From: Pleurocapsa sp. PCC 7319
GTDB taxonomy: Bacteria > Cyanobacteriota > Cyanobacteriia > Cyanobacteriales > Xenococcaceae
DNA length: 64,000 nucleotides
Assembly (NCBI RefSeq): GCF_000332195.1
Contig: NZ_KB235922.1
Location: 6,324,443 to 6,388,442 of the forward strand
Direction of reading: 5' to 3'
Under the pieces are notes generated by a model. The model saw only the letters and a list, made by a program, of their open reading frames with translations. It was not told the DNA's origin and ran no database searches. Below are positions 63,865 to 64,000 of the stretch, piece by piece. The position numbers and the translations under genes were made by a program. Position 1 is the stretch's first letter, and every line of letters begins with the position of its first letter.

Positions 63865-64000
63865 CTATGCCGAAGCACCCGCCAGAACGCCATCACTGGG
63901 CTGTTTAATTACGGTAGTTCCTACCGCGATATTTTCTAAACCTCTATTTCTCACTACTTCTGCTGCTGCCACATCCCTGTTCTGAACGTATCCGCATTCA
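63817..64000 (-). mobile_element. IS200/IS605-family element, 3' end (continues beyond the window)
   Basis: The border TTGAACCTCCCATCGC (63817 onward) aligns without gaps over 32 bp with the border at 28790-28821, so both belong to one element family. The tnpB gene runs off the window edge. Confidence 0.72.
63865..64000 (-). CDS. tnpB: RNA-guided endonuclease TnpB, C-terminal fragment
   Basis: Minus-strand frame open to the window edge, about 45 residues, stop TAG at 63865-63867. It reads ECGYVQNRDVAAAEVVRNRG, the end of the TnpB zinc ribbon and the RuvC-III aspartate region (NRDVAAA), then LENIAVGTTVIKQP and ends LAGASA. The aspartate in NRD is the third RuvC catalytic residue. The gene is cut by the window, not necessarily truncated in the genome. 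Confidence 0.85.
   Translation of the reverse strand, partial: ECGYVQNRDVAAAEVVRNRGLENIAVGTTVIKQPSDGVLAGASA

Overview
The window is a stretch of chromosome from a unicellular or pseudofilamentous, phycobilisome-bearing cyanobacterium that tolerates salt. The evidence is the frequent HIP1 octamer GCGATCGC, the phycobilisome genes apcD and nblA, a CURT/CAAD thylakoid protein, a twitching-motility (Pil/Tax) chemotaxis operon of the cyanobacterial type, glucosylglycerol (compatible solute) genes, a nickel superoxide dismutase and dozens of cyanobacterial conserved hypotheticals. Gene style suggests a Pleurocapsales/Chroococcales relative, but that placement is inference. Most of the window is ordinary core chromosome. 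Both window edges cut a gene: a HAD hydrolase on the left and a TnpB on the right.

Layout. 1-8.4 kb: HAD hydrolase fragment, an Hpt protein, an FtsL-like protein followed by the division transpeptidase FtsI, then a MoxR ATPase / methyltransferase / DUF58 set. 8.4-15.7 kb (minus): a five-gene Pil chemosensory operon in the order pilG-pilH-pilI-pilJ-pilL. 15.8-21.2 kb: cobyrinate a,c-diamide synthase, a ~250-nt intergenic block of stacked hairpins that looks like a structured RNA, cysK, a J-domain protein, a double-domain PTPS/QueD protein and a CURT protein. 21.3-28.6 kb: a lone MshEN-domain protein, a degenerate tandem RNase III-fold protein overlapping glucosylglycerol hydrolase, and divergent glucosylglycerol-phosphate synthase. 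28.8-29.3 kb: decayed IS200/IS605-type (TnpB) remnant. 29.4-37.8 kb: SdhC-type cytochrome b, GST, zinc ribbon protein, SLH porin, sodN, an orphan branched-chain-type binding protein, tRNA-Ser(GCU), a HAD-like protein lacking its nucleophile, and hisD. 38-46.5 kb: large Calx-beta/PQQ sugar dehydrogenase-like protein, aldehyde dehydrogenase, nblA, a DnaJ-TPR-WD40 fusion and an SDR. 46.7-50.6 kb: a tight oxidative-stress/metal cluster (peroxiredoxin, ZIP transporter, Dps, small DUF4090-like protein, glutathione reductase) preceded by a strong sigma70-type promoter with two nested inverted repeats. 50.7-64 kb: TPR protein, DUF3685 protein, DUF900 hydrolase, small proteins, YbjN, lipoate ligase, apcD, TPR protein, a YdeP-type molybdopterin oxidoreductase, pheS and the tnpB end.

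A running theme is 7-bp-period tandem repeats (STRR type): at least ten arrays lie between genes, two of them with 16 units, and one 63-bp array (9 x 7) sits in frame inside the cobyrinate synthase gene. A second short palindromic element is inserted in frame in the last WD40 blade of the DnaJ-WD40 protein. The best leads for something undescribed are the structured RNA upstream of cysK, the lysine-substituted RNase III-like protein coupled to gghA, the promoter-embedded operators of the peroxiredoxin cluster, the three ~110-residue C-terminal modules of the sugar dehydrogenase protein, and the orphan TnpB right end with reRNA-like hairpins.
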